DNA from: Tritrichomonas musculus
Taxonomy: Eukaryota; Parabasalia; Tritrichomonadida; Tritrichomonadidae
Assembly: GCA_039105265.1 (NCBI GenBank)
Contig: JAPFFF010000027.1
Coordinates: 1,612,001 to 1,676,000 of the forward strand
DNA: 64,000 nucleotides
Reading direction: 5' to 3'
Each line of letters starts with the position of its first letter. Positions within the stretch are counted from its first letter, which is position 1. Of this stretch, positions 51,601 through 60,107 are shown in pieces. A program made the translations under genes and the position numbers. The notes beneath the pieces were generated by a model. That model was not told where the DNA came from, did no database searches, and saw only the letters and a program-made list of their open reading frames with translations.

Positions 51601-54600
51601 TTCATTGAAACAATTTTCATATCGAAATCAACGTTCAAATACAAATTTGAATTCAAATAATAAATTGAGTTCAAATTTTATAACGATACCGAATCGACCT
51701 GTTTTAATTGCACCAAAAGGAGTTCATCAAATTCCGATGGTTTCATCATTAAGGTCAACAACATCTACAAGTCTAATTTCACCACAACAACAACAAAATG
51801 GCAGCGATAGTAATTCATCAAAAACAGGTGATAGCGACAATGATAACACTGCAAATGATGCATCAACTGAAATTATTAATACTCCTGATATTGATGTTGG
51901 CGTTGTTGATGATTCCACTGGTCATGTTAGTCGAATTAATTCATGCAATTTTAAGTCAATGGATTTCTTGCCACCTTTTCACATGACAACTTTAGGAACG
52001 ATACCTTCAATGCATCTTAATTATTTCATATCAAGCATCATTCCTGACATTAGAAAGCAGACATATAACACCATTGTTGTTCGTTGTCTTTCAACGCCTT
52101 CATTGAATATAAATAATATAATTGAATCTTGTTTTACTGATCTTTCGTCATTGCTTCGTTTTCTTGTTTCTATTCTTGCTTATGTTGAACCTTTCTCGCC
52201 TTTTGAAATAATGCAAAATAAGACACCTATCAATTTCAGTTACAACACGCTTGATGGAAATTCTTTATGCAAGTCTTCTTTATCGTTTTATAACGTCGCT
52301 TTACAAAGAATAATAAGTTATTTCCAAGAGACAAATCTTATTAAAAATGTAATTCAACAGTGGCTTGATGAATTAACCGTTAAATTCAAAAACGGTTATT
52401 CACATTCAGTTAGTCTTGATCATCAATTTGCAGTTATCATTCCTTTGTCTGAAGAAAGCACACATTCGCCAATCCACTTTTCTGATAAAAATGCTTCTTT
52501 TTGGATGATTCTTCAGAGCGGTTTTGGCGACATTACAGCACAAGATTTTGGATTGGATGTCACATTTAACAATCCAAATGATGACAGTGAAATAGACTTC
52601 TCAAACAACACTGGAATTATTTGTATCAAAGGATCAACAGTTGATGGCAAAATTACTATAAGTCAAAGTGGATCACAAAATGCAGCAAATAGTAAATATT
52701 TTTATAGTAATTTGCAATCAAAAAATGCTTCAAATAATCAAAAAAGCATCATTGCAATTCCTTGTTTTAATAACAATGAGTCACTTTTTGGAACTTTCTT
52801 TGATTTAGTTGTATCATTCAAGTATTTTGTTCTCTTTTTTAAGTCTAAAATGAGTTTGTTAACAAATGATCACGTTAAATCAATCAAATTCACTCTTTAT
52901 TCATTATTTTTTGATAGTTTTAATGCACGTTCTCCTTTCTTCATCACTTTTGGTCACGATATTTTACAGTTCATGCAATTTAATCTTCCAATTTTAACAT
53001 CTGATTTAACTGATCAATTCATCTACAAACTTTCCATCTTGTCTGTTTACACACCAGCTGATGAATATCCATTTATTCATCAATTTATTGAAGACCAACA
53101 AAATGTTCTTGATGAAGTTTTCATATTTGGAACACAAGACATTTTCTCTGAGATTGAGTATGCATCAACGACGATAATGATTGATAAGTATGAAGAATCA
53201 TTGACATCTTCGACAGCATCGTCATATCTTGTTAACAACAGTAAGAATTCAAATCATAGCGCGAATTCAAGTAGTAACACGAATTCAACAACTTCTTCGC
53301 CATCAAGAAGTAAATCGAATCGACCAAAAACAGCTGATTCACCATTTCCAGACACTATTTCCGCTGATGACAACTTGCCTAAATTGATTTCTAATGTGAA
53401 AAGAATTCTAGTTAAAAGGAAAGATATTCATTCATGCCCATTTCATCTTCTTCTTCATCGCTGGGCCTTGTATTCACATCGGTATCCATCAACGGTACTT
53501 AAAATAATCAAACCGAATGTTGCACACATTCATTTTTCATTTTATGTACCGAAATCGTTTCATTTTGTTTTTTATGTAATGCCAGAAACGATTCGTTTGT
53601 GCATTGCTTATAATGATTCATTTAATAATGCTCGTTATTTTGCACCAGATTCATCGATCTCGCCGAAAGGACATTCTGAGATTTATGTCATGATTGTTGA
53701 TGATGATGAAGTTGGATTTGCATCACTTCAATTTTATATTGAAAGTGAAGATCAATATGTAATTGATGATTTCATCAAGAATTATAAAACACAATTTGTT
53801 CTTGATGCGAAATCATTCTTCATTCATTGGAATGTTAAAAATGATCAAAATTTACTTCGATGTTTCCCTTCGAAGCCATATTATAGACATACAATGTCAT
53901 TACAATTTGATCCGATGCGAATTTCATTTGCTCATTTAAACTATCCAATGAGTATTTTATGTTGTCGTGTCTACTTTTTAATGATTCTTAATTTTTATTA
54001 CACTAAAAGTAGATCCGATTTTAGCAAAGATACAACTTTACATTCTTTTCTTCCTTCAATATTAATGAAGATTAAAATTGACAAATTCAGGAAGTTGTTT
54101 TCACATTCAGATGAAAAAGAAGGAGATTTCATTCGAATAAATAGAAAGGCTGCTTTTGAAGTTCGTGATGGGCAATCAAAAAATTTAAATATGACATTAA
54201 TTTCACAACTTTCAGAAGCTTACACATCGCCAGTTAAATTTCGTATCGCTGGAGACATGCCGTGGAAGGTGCATCTCATTGGCGAGCAAGGATGCGATGT
54301 TGGCGGTCTTGCGAGAGAACTTGTAACTGAAGCAGCAATTGATTTAACAACTCCAACGTGCGGACTTGTTGTACCAATACCAAATGCTGTTAACGGTTAT
54401 GGCAACGATACAAACTTGGTCATACCGATACCAAACCAGCGTCATCAGAACATTCTGAAGCAGTACAACTTCGCCGGTGCTCTCATTGGCATTGCCATTC
54501 GAAGCGGTTTGACACAAGAGTTCAATTTTCCACCTCTTGTCTGGGAATACCTGATGACTGGCTCATTTTCGATTGAAAGAATATTCGAAATTGATCACAA

Positions 54601-55549
54601 CTTTCAGTCTTTGATAACAAGTCTCAAACAAGTCATGAAAACGGTTACTATCGGCGGTTCTTTTGCTAATGGAATTTCAACATCAATGTCATTCGTTTCC
54701 CCTAAAATTGGTCACCCACTAACCTCCCCCGATCCACAGTCAGAAGACAGCCAAGAGTCACCGAATGGCACGAGCGATTTCAAGGATTTCCCGATCCCAA
54801 GTTCGGCTTCTGTTTCGAGCAAGATCATTCCGAAGGGCAACAACAACAACAGCAATGCAAGCACGTTGAATTCGAACTTCAAATTTTTATCAAATTCGTC
54901 GTTGAATTCAACTGCAGAGGCTGCAATTGACAGATTCAACCTCCGATTCGTTGTTCAGACTTCAACTGGCTCTGAAGCGCTTTTGACGCAGCGAGGATTC
55001 GACGAGATGGTGACACTGTCGAATGTCGAATCGTACATTGCAATGGCAACTGAATTTAGACTGAATGAGATGAAGGAATATCTCGACGCAATGTCACACG
55101 GCCTTTGGGAGAATCTCGACATGAAGCCGCCGAAATACTTGGACTGGCAGACACTCGAATACGCAGCATGCGGCGAGAAGGAGATTCCAATATCATCCCT
55201 AAAGAAAATGGTTACTTTTATCGAAGTTCCAGACGATCAACAAGAAATTTTTTGGGACGTTCTTGAACACTTTACTGTTGAACAACGAAGTTTATTTCTT
55301 AAGTTTTCAACAGGAAGAGTCAAGCTGCCTAATCAGACAAGCAGTTCTGGCGCTTCGGCTTCATCAAATGGAAACCCATCTCAAGAAAGTTTCTTAACCG
55401 TTGAATTCACATTTGGTGAGGTTGATAAAATGCCAACTGCTTCAACTTGCTTCAATCAGCTTCATATCCCTAGATACACAAGCTTCGAGAAGGCTTACAG
55501 ATTGATGTCGTTGGCTATTGAGTACACCGGAACTTTCGAAATTGGATAA
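45662..55549 (+). CDS. giant HECT-type E3 ubiquitin ligase with N-myristoylation signal
   Basis: 3295 residues from ATG 45662 in one exon. The N-terminus MGHEQSR fits an N-myristoylation site (Gly2, Ser6, basic residue 7). The long middle has helical repeats, a possible beta-propeller-like part (about 270-560; LYSDGKNLYFLGRR), acidic runs (DDNDDADDDNDNDTTSDE, about 1079-1096) and Ser/Asn-rich linkers. The HECT domain fills about 2855-3295: WKVHLIGEQGCDVGGLAREL, YNFAGALIGIAIRSGL, FNLRFVV, then the catalytic Cys3263 in TASTCFNQLHIPRYTS, 32 residues from the end as usual. A Ser/Asn-rich insertion of about 90 residues interrupts the HECT N-lobe (about 3000-3090). Size and layout recall HECTD4-like ligases, but orthology is unproven. 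Activity is likely, since the Cys and C-lobe are intact. Confidence 0.93.
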   Translation: MGHEQSRAPQIRGNYDFSTNNLDSVFEVGYDEQISINDILSTLVFDNISQKNSRMTLPSESMLINIILSSNVFTRSNSSKDVWHDILSPLFIGSTESLPYIQQLLSSFFQSLKDRSNNIYEKERAARTAIQNKLNDEKRTIITLHNPKEKIRFEIKDSDLSRMKSQNDIIKFIISFINQYVKTVFFPNIRYFPLSEIICNFLRKSPKTQFAYITFKWGIAAADLSPLIDGFVQLIKNAIYEEPNPKKINFNLQSLSNELPNVPLTNSTYVPSAASLIGTSVLPKVELSAHSSTSSLYSDGKNLYFLGRRATLIIVSLSKNIPKIIQRTKIVELKVSEKDKNSLCLSGSNNFLIITSKSTSLMIMFKLNPLVRISKMPTYQSNNFFSTPKLKHPYVSDGKFIYCVDSTKRISIFVIENSLFIKFQRYIDFQSSNAPLIVPYDRALVPKEWLNQSAIFSNGVVFSFLVLRRADHANFSYFMRHFSLVDGSHISDISLSLKWPILSLSVDPWNNCVWAISPNNNEVTILKMNLTCSSPPWFTGSGSYPPPQFSTVVHTLTDTDSLESATVGICNFLNFYSYHFFDLSFRGCINNPQYNVNIAHAFAPCTNEAIHSLINGINYFIKIFIDMNTTKIIASNKVKNGLVSLIRLLQYNLMNFETRIIDESRHKVILLDSAKEIIDTLVSILNNTALSFVHRLVCFIFVSCFSNIFKNDRSYCSKVFSIIYSLMPDDFIFYMLQQLHYSPLFPYCFSPSLTKIILSPIFKSYAISAPNQLELISIFHRNIMYEMYFIYSTSPIDIDDNNNDNLAIQDTFYEFISLMLEQMSSFLSSLSSNYNEYSLQRSSFFIFFSKWIILFQPFSNFSRVSSTMASMLKPLYLSMTSKINEFQLDSPIRKDKKGFHTIFLLFFEIFSVYVDSIVSLLDGGSELSDTTRYSWLIRPTISSQITLSKIDEVMTSVFKNKSVSEDAKKMLKKGLSFNIFQEKNFLKKIREDEFLTSIISMNESETINSLFNFLYETVPNRFSKKLTDSERHFERIVFAAFMKQLGLFQEVLDLQENLKSSLKRKKNFNSKIVQINDDNDDADDDNDNDTTSDESKKNNTKNRGPVITHYTKQIMEALYRVRMLLKMSKQATKQLEVDQQNDLVTPASESLKQNFKKYREEIIRKCIFLLHIEPCLRFQWESFEQAFPDFLKRIQKFMVSEISLDQYIILISTSERSRLNVALGLELINDILMSNCEEFCKYYLIEKLASSSNFLTFLTAVSDDSFNDAAKSCISTIEALLKLLNNLMKSNNCLNTQVVFYLNLILMIKKVEGNLIFESISNLISTISSLKNSISENNYKSYMAFIATTLYTLYMNDKNIIKKVEFQRLIKSIFPRDTLTEKNLSIAQICFRMNTPILFTIQDVINLFTKLQPEFYYSAGNLLCDLLIQNPTCEDYYIWILTEISHICSGMNSSLMSSFSLVTECDPLKYSTVKTPGALLNGAATLIYICRSILQKEGTTACRYMNEIFEDILSTTEEDSHLNKKVLLFGVFAVLSNSINVTGVNTLISHPGTNNIYFIDSKNDNGYLCWQLPIEGRSVLNEVRDTSSLKPIPFIPFTTQMFTNVNLLIPYFVKYLFSKKDSVSDEALSFYVLSSLKEYINNHDFLVKIINQILQYPIRQISFGDSSNDFLYLLKKHLLLNSDGFFSPSIPLSSEKTCFYDVSYLTSNTRRFCSINQTTLKSNAGINLFLSNILRYDTNISLTLTLPSSNTTFDAGLYMPSMQQNHCKAVMIKSQNNGAEAFLMNSQQETIKLSHISHTITIKYFPSIKQAIITNTETNDIMKMQFSAPDAVFFVVLYQNSSINFSFSDNDATISRSSLNLLQNHSNLPSLTDEKDNPLNTKKITFGMPPSNEIIEYINPGIEHSLQTITISIMGLEPPKYASVPFKESSYLGFPIPPNLLFQNPKDSLISMIFKARPCHSISSSSSGTLTPSIISKKVGSLKQFSYRNQRSNTNLNSNNKLSSNFITIPNRPVLIAPKGVHQIPMVSSLRSTTSTSLISPQQQQNGSDSNSSKTGDSDNDNTANDASTEIINTPDIDVGVVDDSTGHVSRINSCNFKSMDFLPPFHMTTLGTIPSMHLNYFISSIIPDIRKQTYNTIVVRCLSTPSLNINNIIESCFTDLSSLLRFLVSILAYVEPFSPFEIMQNKTPINFSYNTLDGNSLCKSSLSFYNVALQRIISYFQETNLIKNVIQQWLDELTVKFKNGYSHSVSLDHQFAVIIPLSEESTHSPIHFSDKNASFWMILQSGFGDITAQDFGLDVTFNNPNDDSEIDFSNNTGIICIKGSTVDGKITISQSGSQNAANSKYFYSNLQSKNASNNQKSIIAIPCFNNNESLFGTFFDLVVSFKYFVLFFKSKMSLLTNDHVKSIKFTLYSLFFDSFNARSPFFITFGHDILQFMQFNLPILTSDLTDQFIYKLSILSVYTPADEYPFIHQFIEDQQNVLDEVFIFGTQDIFSEIEYASTTIMIDKYEESLTSSTASSYLVNNSKNSNHSANSSSNTNSTTSSPSRSKSNRPKTADSPFPDTISADDNLPKLISNVKRILVKRKDIHSCPFHLLLHRWALYSHRYPSTVLKIIKPNVAHIHFSFYVPKSFHFVFYVMPETIRLCIAYNDSFNNARYFAPDSSISPKGHSEIYVMIVDDDEVGFASLQFYIESEDQYVIDDFIKNYKTQFVLDAKSFFIHWNVKNDQNLLRCFPSKPYYRHTMSLQFDPMRISFAHLNYPMSILCCRVYFLMILNFYYTKSRSDFSKDTTLHSFLPSILMKIKIDKFRKLFSHSDEKEGDFIRINRKAAFEVRDGQSKNLNMTLISQLSEAYTSPVKFRIAGDMPWKVHLIGEQGCDVGGLARELVTEAAIDLTTPTCGLVVPIPNAVNGYGNDTNLVIPIPNQRHQNILKQYNFAGALIGIAIRSGLTQEFNFPPLVWEYLMTGSFSIERIFEIDHNFQSLITSLKQVMKTVTIGGSFANGISTSMSFVSPKIGHPLTSPDPQSEDSQESPNGTSDFKDFPIPSSASVSSKIIPKGNNNNSNASTLNSNFKFLSNSSLNSTAEAAIDRFNLRFVVQTSTGSEALLTQRGFDEMVTLSNVESYIAMATEFRLNEMKEYLDAMSHGLWENLDMKPPKYLDWQTLEYAACGEKEIPISSLKKMVTFIEVPDDQQEIFWDVLEHFTVEQRSLFLKFSTGRVKLPNQTSSSGASASSNGNPSQESFLTVEFTFGEVDKMPTASTCFNQLHIPRYTSFEKAYRLMSLAIEYTGTFEIG

Positions 55550-55889
55550 TCTATTGTATTTTATGTTTTGTATTTTTAACTTATGAAATAAGAAATTTCT
55601 TATTTATTTGTTTGTTTGTTTAAAAAATATCATTCTTGTGAACTTTTTTTTGTTTTTAATTTATTCTTTAAAGTTTTCTTATTTGTTTGTTCATGCCAAA
55701 TTATCGCATCTTTTCATTCAATTTGATCTATTGGTTGAATAACAGGCTGCTATTCATGCTCGTTAAAATTCAGTTATTTATTTGATACATGCTTTCTTCC
55801 TCTAACTGTTTTTGGCTGATCTAACTTTTTTTTTTTAGCTTTTTAGGCTGCTCCAATTTTTCATATTTAGATGTATGCTCTTAAAAAGA
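55550..55889. other. 3' flank of the HECT gene
   Basis: AT-rich, with TTTGTTTGTTTG runs after the stop. No gene seen before the broken gene that begins near 55890. Confidence 0.45.
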
Positions 55890-56866
55890 TGGAAGTCTTA
55901 ACACAGTAGATTTTGAAATGTTAACAACAATACCAAGAATGCATGGAATCACTAAATATGGAAAGTGCTTTTTAATTCCACAATGAAATACTTCATAAGT
56001 TTCCAAGAGAAAAAAATACAAATTCCAGGAATGGAAATGCATTTTGACAACATTAAAAGCACAAACTATTTCGAAAACTTTAAAACTGACCAGTTGCCGG
56101 TTGAAGGGAAACAGTTGCATGAAGCCTATAATCAATGTTCTCAAGTAAAAAGATCAGCGAATTGAGAAGAAAAATGGGAATCGTTCACGCAATATTATTG
56201 GCCGACAAAGTAAACAGATGATTCTGCTGAATGATACCAAATCTTTATGGGCAGGCACGCACTATGCCATTGGAGGATCATATGAAGACACGTTGATGAT
56301 TTGATTCTTCATAGAAACGACTGGTAGAGATTACGCACCTGATATTTGGGAGAACTTTTTGCAAACGAAGTCTTTCTTCGTATTGAATGGTTCAATCGGC
56401 ACTTATTGTATTTCGACGTAAGTTCTTCAAAAGAGATGGAATCAGTTGCTGATTTATATAAAAAGTTTAATTTCACTAGTCAAGCATTGTTTTCTATAGG
56501 ACACTCAATAACAGGAACAGCGATTAAAGGGGTTTCTTTGCTTACAGACATTCGGGGAATCGTATTTGAAGCATCAAATAGTCAGAATAACGTTAACTTT
56601 CTGAAAAGTCAGGTGAAACTGATAGTCAAATCACAAACATTTATTCATCAGGAACAATATTTACTGGAAACAATGAAAGCTGTGACGTAAATGGCGTCCT
56701 TCCAAAAAGATATAAGCTTCCAAGCGTTTATGTGACTGCTTGCTTGACTGCAATTTTTTGCTCAAACACAAAGAAATACGTCCCTTTTTGTCATCAAGCA
56801 CTAACACAGAACAATAAAGATCCAAATAAGGAATTCAACCTTTCTTTTGATGAATATATATAAATG
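55890..56866 (+). pseudogene. broken alpha/beta-hydrolase (lipase-like) gene
   Basis: Protein-like stretches in different plus-strand frames follow one another without a continuous reading frame. ATG 55983 to TGA 56165 gives about 60 residues (QEKKIQIPGMEMHFDNIKST). A weaker part holds LWAGTHYAIGG and ETTGRDYAPDIWENFL. Then comes an open stretch to 56690 with LFSIGHSITGTAIKGVSLLT, and a last piece to about 56863 (KLPSVYVTACLTAIFCSNTK). GHSITGT fits the nucleophile elbow G-x-S-x-G of lipases, with the last Gly as Gly/Thr. At least three frame changes and several stops make it non-functional. Most likely a decayed host or laterally acquired lipase-like gene; family assignment is moderate. Confidence 0.55.
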
Positions 56867-57565
56867 TTATTTTTATATTTTACATTTTTTCTTAAGGACG
56901 TGGTAGGACCAAATAATTCTATCAAAAAGTGAGAGATAATTTTGCTGATATCTTTGAAAAAAATTACATTCATATTTAAAATAATATAATATATTAATTT
57001 AATTAGTATAAAATACTAATATAAACATTCACTATCAAAAATAAACACTAAAAACTACTGTTATTCAAAATAATAAGTAAAATGAATAGAACCTCGGATG
57101 CATTTCATTTCATCCAAAATAAACTACTTCAAAGACATTAACTAGTATTTGGTAAAATTTGCTTTTGATCAAAATCAACAAATTTGTTATTTTTTTTGAA
57201 TGTTAATATTGATAAATAAATTTTTTTTACTTAAAACTTTTTAATTTTATTAATGCATTTAACATTATCTTATGATAATTATCAAATTGATACCTAAAAT
57301 ATAGAAATAATTTGAGAATTAATATTTCTTCCTTTTGAATTTGAAAAAAAAAACTTTAAAATGAATAGAACTCTTCATTTTTAAAAAAATGTGGAAACAT
57401 ATAATATATATATATTAAAATTCACGATGTTCCAATCAATTCCTATTGAGTGTTTTTTTGTTAAAACTTTTCAAATGTGAAAAAAATTAAACTTTTTTGG
57501 GAAATTTCGCCAAGCGTAAGAGATTTAAATTAAGTGCTATAAAAAGTCCATCAATGTATTTATAA
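56867..57565. other. AT-rich spacer, no gene recognised
   Basis: Contains a TATCAAAAAGTGAG word at about 56918-56931 and TATAATATATATATAT at about 57400. No conserved frame on either strand. Confidence 0.45.
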
Positions 57566-57916
57566 TACGCATGGAGCCTCCATTTTTTGGTTATTACTGA
57601 ATCTGGAATTGCAATGGATGACGACAAAAAAGCGCAATTATTGAAAGCGTACTCTTTTATTGTTGTAAGTTCTGCTGGAAAAGGACCACTAAGCTTTAAA
57701 TTTGAACAATTATTAAAAGCGTATGAATCAATTAAATTAGCGTTTGACTGAAATGATTTTGTTTCTATTACTGTTTTTTCAAAAGGGTTGTTTCCAATTG
57801 TTGTTAAAATATTTGGGAACTTTAATGATTATTTTAAAGCTATGTACCTTGCAAATGCAGAATTGCCAGTTGAAACCAAATTTGGGATATTTGGATTGGT
57901 TCTAAAAAAGAAGTAG
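57566..57916 (+). pseudogene. short broken gene, unrecognised
   Basis: One plus-strand frame (ATG 57614, closing TAG 57914-57916) is protein-like through about 100 codons: KAQLLKAYSFIVVSSAGKGP, FEQLLKAYESIKLAFD, then one TGA, then NDFVSITVFSKGLFPIVVKI and LANAELPVETKFGIFG. The single TGA lies where Trp would fit. It could be a recent one-stop pseudogene or the remnant of a longer protein, as the frame is also open for 16 codons before the ATG. I do not recognise the family. It sits about 100 bp upstream of the TRMT2-like gene. Confidence 0.45.
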
Positions 57917-58013
57917 ATCTAATACTACAATAGATGTTTGATTTGACGATCATTTATACATAATTTGATGGTCAATTTTCCAATTTGATGAGACCGTTTA
58001 ATTGATTATTTAA

Positions 58014-59621
58014 ATGGGGAATCTTTTTTCCTCTTTTACTGGAAATGATGAAATTATTGAGACCGTTGAATCAGATGATGAAAAAATCGATCAAAAACAG
58101 GTCAATCAGATTGTTTCATCAATTAATTTTTATGACTCAGATTCAGAGAATTACATTAACGAACCAAAAAATGGAGACCCATGCGCATTATACGTTGATG
58201 GACTCAGTACTCGTTGGTCAAAAAAAGATTTTAAATCATTTCTAAAAAAAAATAAAATTAATTATTCAAAGGCCAATAAAGACGAAGAAAATCATTATGG
58301 TACAATATATTTTGAATCAAATCAAGATAGAAGTGACGCTTATCATACCTTAACTACAGTTAGATTTAAAAATATGATTTTATACGTTGTACCACTTCTT
58401 AATAATTTTAAAAAAACTCAAGAAAAATGCAAAATATTAAAAAATGGAAATAAAATTAAGAAAGACATTGTCGATATTACGACGCCATGGCATTCAATTG
58501 AATACACTGAGCAAGTCCGCCAAAAAGTTCTAAAATATTCAAAAATAATAAGAAATTTATCAAATTTCAGATCATCTGGATTAATAGATGTTGTTGAATG
58601 CGATAGTATTAAATATTATGTAAATGATGTTGAACTTGCCATTGGATGGAATTCTAATCGAAAAATCGCTGTAGGTTTTAACATTGGTTCAAATAAAGAA
58701 GATGATATTGCCGAAATCTATAATTGTTTGAATATTCCTGAGTGTGCCATCACACTCTCAAAACGTATTCGTAAATTTATATTAAAAAGTGGTTATTCAC
58801 CGTTTAACAGACTCAAAAAGGTAGGTCTATGGAAGTTTGTACGAATTAGGCAATCTTCTATCGATGATAAAATCATGCTAGTCATTGGTATATATGGAGA
58901 AATGCCATCGGAAGAATTGACTTCAAAAATTATACGAGAATTTAATGATATAGGTTCATTATATTATGTGGAAACAGCGGAAAATGAATCTTTTGACCCC
59001 AAATATGAATTGCATCATTTAAATGGAAGTGAATATTTAACTGATCAGATTAACGATTGCTTATTCCCAATTTATCCTACGACAATTTTTCCAACATCAA
59101 CATCAATGTTTGCAAAAATTATACGGCAAATTTCATTGCTCGGTTCCTTAGATAAGCAAACACTTGTAATCGATAATGATGCTGGATATGGTCTATATAC
59201 TTTTCCAATTTCGAGAATTGCATCAAAAGTTATTGCTTTCGAAAAAAATGAAAATTTGTTTGAAAGTTTGCAATCAAACTTAAAATTAAATCAAATTAGA
59301 AATGTTCAATTACGAAATGGCCATGTTGAAGATTTAATTAGTACTATCAAGCCACAAAGAAATCAAAAAGTCGTTGTTTTAATACACTCGCCTCATTGCG
59401 GAATTAGAAAGAAGGCACTTTATGCAATTCAGAAAATTCCACGTTTAACCAAAATTGTTTTTATTTCTACAAATGCAGAAAAAATTGTTCAAGATTGTAA
59501 TGATATTTTCTTTAATCAGGATTCAACATCATCTTCTAATTTCTATTTAGATTCTTATTTAGCAATTGATACTGCACCTCACACTGATCGAGCAACTGTT
59601 ATTTTATCAATTTCACGTTGA
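58014..59621 (+). CDS. RRM plus TRMT2/TrmA-type RNA m5U methyltransferase-like protein, catalytic Cys apparently absent
   Basis: 535 residues from ATG 58014. MGNLFSSF is a plausible N-myristoylation signal (Gly2, Ser6). An RRM-like domain occupies about 55-128 (CALYVDGLSTRWSKKDFKSF ... HYGTIYF). The rest follows human TRMT2A order: PWHSIEYTEQVRQK, LELAIGWN-type strand, FPTSTSMFAKII, a Rossmann domain (TLVIDNDAGYGLYTFPI, about 383-399), VVLIHSPHCGIRKKAL (about 454-470), IVFISTNAEK and a final AIDTAPHTDRATVILS. In active enzymes the sequence is DPPRxG and VSCNP, with the nucleophilic Cys in the latter. Here they read HSPHCG and ISTNA, so the nucleophile seems lost. It may bind tRNA (fold or modify without catalysis). 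An alternative is that Cys462 took over, which is untested. Confidence 0.85.
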   Translation: MGNLFSSFTGNDEIIETVESDDEKIDQKQVNQIVSSINFYDSDSENYINEPKNGDPCALYVDGLSTRWSKKDFKSFLKKNKINYSKANKDEENHYGTIYFESNQDRSDAYHTLTTVRFKNMILYVVPLLNNFKKTQEKCKILKNGNKIKKDIVDITTPWHSIEYTEQVRQKVLKYSKIIRNLSNFRSSGLIDVVECDSIKYYVNDVELAIGWNSNRKIAVGFNIGSNKEDDIAEIYNCLNIPECAITLSKRIRKFILKSGYSPFNRLKKVGLWKFVRIRQSSIDDKIMLVIGIYGEMPSEELTSKIIREFNDIGSLYYVETAENESFDPKYELHHLNGSEYLTDQINDCLFPIYPTTIFPTSTSMFAKIIRQISLLGSLDKQTLVIDNDAGYGLYTFPISRIASKVIAFEKNENLFESLQSNLKLNQIRNVQLRNGHVEDLISTIKPQRNQKVVVLIHSPHCGIRKKALYAIQKIPRLTKIVFISTNAEKIVQDCNDIFFNQDSTSSSNFYLDSYLAIDTAPHTDRATVILSISR

Positions 59622-60064
59622 TGCTCTTTTTATAAATATCATGCATAGAGTTTTTGATTTTATTCTTATCTTCAAATATCGAATTATATTAGAAAAAATT
59701 TGGATATGGAATAATATATTCTTCAAATATTGTTTTCAATAATTAAATTTTAAAATAATATAATCAAAATTATGTATTTAGATCGTAAATGCCAACAACC
59801 AAATATAATCATAATTTTTGAATATAACGTCATTTTTTAGCCCGCCAATTCTATATTACAATTATTATAGTTTTCTCGAGCATTTTTAAATTAATGTTAG
59901 AACAAACTATTTTATTGTTGTTATGATAATAAGATTGTTGTTAATCTATGATTTTTAATATTTTTAAGAAATACTTAATGAGAAATAATGATATTTTTAT
60001 TTGAAAAAAAAATTAACAATCAATTTTTGAGAGAATCACAGAAAAGACGTTAAGGTTTCAATGT
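59622..60064. other. AT-rich spacer before the SQ-repeat gene
   Basis: 3' flank of the TRMT2-like gene and upstream region of the last gene. Mostly A/T, no conserved frame. Confidence 0.5.
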
Positions 60065-60076
60065 TATCAAAAAGTT
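60065..60076 (+). promoter_or_regulatory. upstream motif TATCAAAAAGTT of the SQ-repeat gene
   Basis: TATCAAAAAGTT ends 31 bases before the ATG at 60108. It is the same word, in the same sense orientation, as 13 bp upstream of TOR. TTTTCATC directly before the ATG could serve as initiator. Confidence 0.35.
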
Positions 60077-60107
60077 ATCATAATTTTAAATTTATTAAAT
60101 TTTCATC

